From a bacterium (lineage in GTDB: Bacteria > Chloroflexota > Dormibacteria > UBA8260 > Bog-877), in contig JAKAWF010000149.1 of NCBI GenBank assembly GCA_021817025.1, positions 1 to 7,830 of the forward strand: a DNA stretch of 7,830 nucleotides. The letters run 5' to 3'. Below are positions 5,581 to 7,830 of this stretch, piece by piece. Position 1 is the first letter of the stretch. Every line of letters starts with the position of its first letter. The notes beneath the pieces are model-generated. The model worked only from the letters and a program-made list of their open reading frames with translations, ran no database searches and had not been told where the DNA came from. Position numbers and translations under genes: made by a program.

Positions 5581-7737
5581 GGACTCCGGCTGAGAGGAGA
5601 GGAGCAGCTCGGGGTGGTGGTGCCAGCGCTCGAAGAAGCGCCGGAAATTGAGTCGGCTGAGCCGCTCGCGCTCATCGGGATCAGTGTCCTCCCAGCCGCG
5701 ATGCTGATGCATCACCACTGGCAGCCCGGGCAGGCGCCGCTGCCTGAGCCCGGCGGAGCGCAGGCTGAAGCAGAGATTGAAGTCGAGCATGCGATAGAAG
5801 CGGTAGCGTTCGTCGAGCAGGCCGAGCTCGCTGAAGCGCTGGCGCCTCAGGGCCAGGCAGTAGCCGTCGATGGCGTCCACCGCCTGCTCCTCCGAGTCGT
5901 GGAACTCCCGCATGTCCGAGCTCCGCGCTCCCCAGCGACCCACGGCACCGGTCCCCAGGTCCTGGAGCGCGCTCAGGATGGGGGCGACGTAATCGCCCTG
6001 AGCCTCGACGCCAGTGTCCAGGATCAGCACCGCCTCGCCCCTGGCCGCCCGCACGGTCACGTTGCGAGCCGCGCCCTCACCCAGACGGTGGTCGGCTCGG
6101 AAGACCGTGATCGCGGAGTGCTGGGCGGCCGCGCGGCGCAGCAGCCGCGAGGTCTGTTCGTCGGCGTCGTTGTCGACCGCCAGGATCTCGATGGGATGCT
6201 TGCCAGCATGTAGCAGCAGGCTGTCCAGGCAGCGGGCCAGGTCGGCTGGATAGCCCTCGACCACCAGGCTGATCGAGAGCTCCAACTGGTCGGCCTCGCC
6301 CCGCCGGTCGGGGACCTCGAGTGGGGAGGAGATGAGTCCGCGGCGCAGGTCGCGGGCGGTCGCGCGCCGGTAGGCGGTCGCGCTGGGAGAGTCCTCCGGC
6401 ACCACCTTCAGGTCGATCAGCCGCTGGCGCCGCTCGTCGGCGGCGGCGAAGTCGCCCCCGGCCCTCGAGCGCTCCCGCTGGTGGGCGACTGACTCCCATG
6501 GTCCGGGCTTGGGGGAGGGGGCTGAGGGCAGCTCCAAGCCCAGGCCCAGGAGCTGGTCGCAGCGCCGCAGGCCCGAGCTGATGGTGGCCGGCGACAGGCT
6601 CCTCTCCCGGGCGAAGTGGAAGAGATGGGCGACCGCGCGGGGAAGGTTGAGGTCGTCCTCCAGGGCTGCTCGCACCCGCTGGAGGAGGGCTTGCGCGCTC
6701 GCCTCGTCCACCCCGCCGCGCTGATCGGCCGCCAGCTGCCGCAGGCGCTGCAGTCCACGCTCCGCCGCCGCCAGCGCTGCCAGCGTGAAGTTGAGCCGGG
6801 TGCGGTAGCGCACCGTGGCGCAGAGGAAGCGGAAGGCAAGGGGATCGAAGCCGCGTTCCGCCAGGTCGTCCAAGGTGTAGACGTTGCCAGAGGACTTGGC
6901 CATCTTGATCCCGTCGGCGAGCAGGTGCTGCCCGTGGACCCAGCGCTGCACGAACTTCCGACCGGTCGCTCCCTGGCTCTGGGCCAGCTCGTCCTCGTGG
7001 TGGGGGAAGACGTTGTCCACGCCGCCGGTGTGGATGTCGATCTGCTCGCCCAGATAGGCCATCGACATCGCGGAACACTCGATGTGCCAGCCAGGGAAGC
7101 CGTTGCCAAAGGGGCTCTCCCAGATCATCAGCTGGCGGCCGGGATCGGCCCGGCGCCAGAGGGTGAAGTCCGCCTGGTGACGCTTGGCCGGATCTGGCTC
7201 GACTCCGACCCCGGCCAGCAGCTGGGTCGGCGAGTTGTGGGAGAGCCCCCCGTAGGCGGGATAGGCTGCGGTGTCGAAGTAGACGCTGCCCCCCACCGTG
7301 TAGGCGAGACCTCGATCGAGCAGCCTGGCGATGAGCTGGAGCATCTGAGGGACGTGGTCCGTGGCCCGGGGGAAGACGTCGGCTGGTTGGATCCCGAGCG
7401 CGGCCTCGGCCTCGTGGAACTCCTGCTCGAACTCCCCGGCGATCTCGCGCGGGGTGCGGCCGGCGGCCAGCGCGGCCGCGATCACCTTGTCGCCACCCCG
7501 CTCGGCCATCTCCTGGCGCATGTGCCCGACGTCGGTGATGTTCTTGACGTGGCGGACCTCCCAGCCCTGCGCCCTCGCGATCCGCTTGATCCAGTCGGCC
7601 ATCAGGTAGGTGCGGAGGTTGCCGATGTGGGCCGAGCGGTACACCGTGGGGCCGCAGCTGTACATGGTCAGGTGGCCGGGGCGCAGGGGGGTGATCTCCT
7701 GGACCTGACGGGTGAGGGTGTCGTGGAGCCGGAGCAC
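5569..7737 (-). CDS. cysS: Cysteinyl-tRNA synthetase fused to a GT2-like glycosyltransferase
   Basis: The 722-aa product has two parts. Residues 1 to about 458 are a complete cysteinyl-tRNA synthetase, which charges tRNA-Cys with cysteine using ATP. It shows [10 protein letters not shown] at the start, zinc ligands C28, C221, H246 and E250, the HIGH-type motif HIGN (37-40), KNITDVGHM (65-73), WHIECS (217-222), [15 protein letters not shown] (236-250), the KMSKS-type motif KMAKS (278-282), and the C-terminal helical segment with [14 protein letters not shown] (427-440). After a linker of about 25 residues, 485 to about 705 resemble a family 2 glycosyltransferase: [32 protein letters not shown] (519-527), [22 protein letters not shown] (555-576) and a C-terminal HQHRGW (677-682). 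The usual DxD reads DTG and the usual ED before the late helix reads LD (651-652), so activity, donor and acceptor are uncertain. Normal CysS is about 460-490 aa. The start is GTG; the frame stays open to the window edge, so a longer protein is possible. Confidence 0.93.
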   Translation of the reverse strand: MLRLHDTLTRQVQEITPLRPGHLTMYSCGPTVYRSAHIGNLRTYLMADWIKRIARAQGWEVRHVKNITDVGHMRQEMAERGGDKVIAAALAAGRTPREIAGEFEQEFHEAEAALGIQPADVFPRATDHVPQMLQLIARLLDRGLAYTVGGSVYFDTAAYPAYGGLSHNSPTQLLAGVGVEPDPAKRHQADFTLWRRADPGRQLMIWESPFGNGFPGWHIECSAMSMAYLGEQIDIHTGGVDNVFPHHEDELAQSQGATGRKFVQRWVHGQHLLADGIKMAKSSGNVYTLDDLAERGFDPLAFRFLCATVRYRTRLNFTLAALAAAERGLQRLRQLAADQRGGVDEASAQALLQRVRAALEDDLNLPRAVAHLFHFARERSLSPATISSGLRRCDQLLGLGLELPSAPSPKPGPWESVAHQRERSRAGGDFAAADERRQRLIDLKVVPEDSPSATAYRRATARDLRRGLISSPLEVPDRRGEADQLELSISLVVEGYPADLARCLDSLLLHAGKHPIEILAVDNDADEQTSRLLRRAAAQHSAITVFRADHRLGEGAARNVTVRAARGEAVLILDTGVEAQGDYVAPILSALQDLGTGAVGRWGARSSDMREFHDSEEQAVDAIDGYCLALRRQRFSELGLLDERYRFYRMLDFNLCFSLRSAGLRQRRLPGLPVVMHQHRGWEDTDPDERERLSRLNFRRFFERWHHHPELLLSSQPESSPA
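5623..6285 (-). other. GT2-like domain, with a possible internal TTG start
   Basis: This interval marks the glycosyltransferase part of the fused gene (residues 485 to about 705). Codon 485 is TTG (6285-6283) and is followed directly by the first beta strand of the domain ([12 protein letters not shown]). No ATG or GTG occurs in the linker before it. Since glmU and recO also appear to use TTG, a separate 238-aa glycosyltransferase made by internal initiation is conceivable, although no strong ribosome site precedes it. Read-through as one polypeptide is the simpler reading. Confidence 0.5.
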
Positions 7738-7830
7738 GAAGCCGATGCTACCAGTGGCCTTGAGATCGCTTCGGCGAGGGGCCAGAATCGGCTGCGCGTC
7801 CCGGCCAACCTGGCGGCCGGTGGGCTCGGT
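7738..7830 (-). other. Open frame upstream of the cysS GTG, running off the window
   Basis: The 31 codons before the chosen GTG, read on the - strand to the right edge, contain no stop in the cysS frame. They would encode a short stretch with little resemblance to the CysS family, ending SDLKATGSIGF just before VLRLHDTL. Known CysS proteins begin at or near LRL.NTLTR, so the GTG is the likely start. An N-terminal extension or fusion to an upstream gene cannot be excluded from this window. Confidence 0.4.
7745..7753 (-). promoter_or_regulatory. Possible -10 box for a leaderless cysS-GT message
   Basis: Read on the - strand, TGG precedes TAGCAT (7750-7745), an extended -10-like TGnTANNNT element. 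It ends 7 bases before the GTG (7737-7735), so transcription would begin at or next to the start codon. No Shine-Dalgarno sequence precedes the GTG, which fits leaderless translation. No good -35 is visible at 17-18 bp. Confidence 0.35.

Noticed and set aside
6077..7078. A 333-codon open frame on the - strand in a different frame of the cysS fusion
   Set aside because: It overlaps the catalytic core of cysS out of frame and is made of Pro, Arg and Gly-rich shadow sequence.
6364..7737. Reading the CysS half as the mycothiol ligase MshC
   Set aside because: MshC lacks the C-terminal synthetase region, whereas this protein keeps it ([14 protein letters not shown] and following). The nearby glycosyltransferase is GT2-like, not the GT4 type of MshA.
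7738..7785. A faint likeness of the codons before cysS (LKATGSIGF) to the C-terminal end of IspF, whose gene often precedes cysS
   Set aside because: Only a few residues agree, the glycine-rich end of IspF is missing, and no stop separates it from cysS. It is too short to support.

Overview
This is a GC-rich bacterial chromosomal segment. It carries four co-directional + strand genes (glmU, prs, a CNNM/CorC-type CBS membrane protein and recO), which converge on one long - strand gene. Housekeeping enzymes, very GC-rich third codon positions, TTG and GTG starts, and protein motifs of the Terrabacteria type point to a chromosome from Chloroflexota, Dormibacterota, a deep Actinomycetota branch or a relative. 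That placement is an inference from motif style and gene order, not a database result. No phage genes, CRISPR array, rRNA, tRNA or recognisable transposase gene is visible.

Layout. Positions 1-937 hold no convincing gene. The stretch contains short direct repeats (12-bp units, and three CGGAC boxes at an exact 10-bp period), a perfect 28-bp inverted repeat (471-498 against 700-727), several small hairpins and a good extended -10 box (816-821). glmU starts at a TTG behind GGAGG at 938 and overlaps prs by ATGA at 2344-2347. A 188-base gap (3298-3485) with a second possible extended -10 separates prs from the CBS membrane protein gene. recO follows that gene after only 4 bases. recO and the minus-strand gene end on either side of a perfect 9-bp stem-loop (5556-5580), which probably ends transcription from both sides.

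How the genes work together. GlmU makes UDP-GlcNAc for the cell wall and Prs makes PRPP for nucleotides. Their coupling is a common bacterial arrangement. The CBS protein and RecO are the outer members of a block often seen as ybeY, CBS protein, era, recO; era is missing from between them here.

The most unusual item is the - strand gene (7737-5569). It joins a complete cysteinyl-tRNA synthetase to a GT2-like glycosyltransferase domain in one uninterrupted 722-residue frame. The glycosyltransferase part has degenerate catalytic motifs (DTG where DxD is expected). The only start-like codon seen at the junction is a TTG (6285-6283). The gene's own GTG start has no Shine-Dalgarno sequence but has a TANNNT box placed for a leaderless message. 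Further points are a GlmU acetyltransferase site lacking the usual acceptor-site lysine, and a Prs with altered ATP-site and PRPP-loop motifs.
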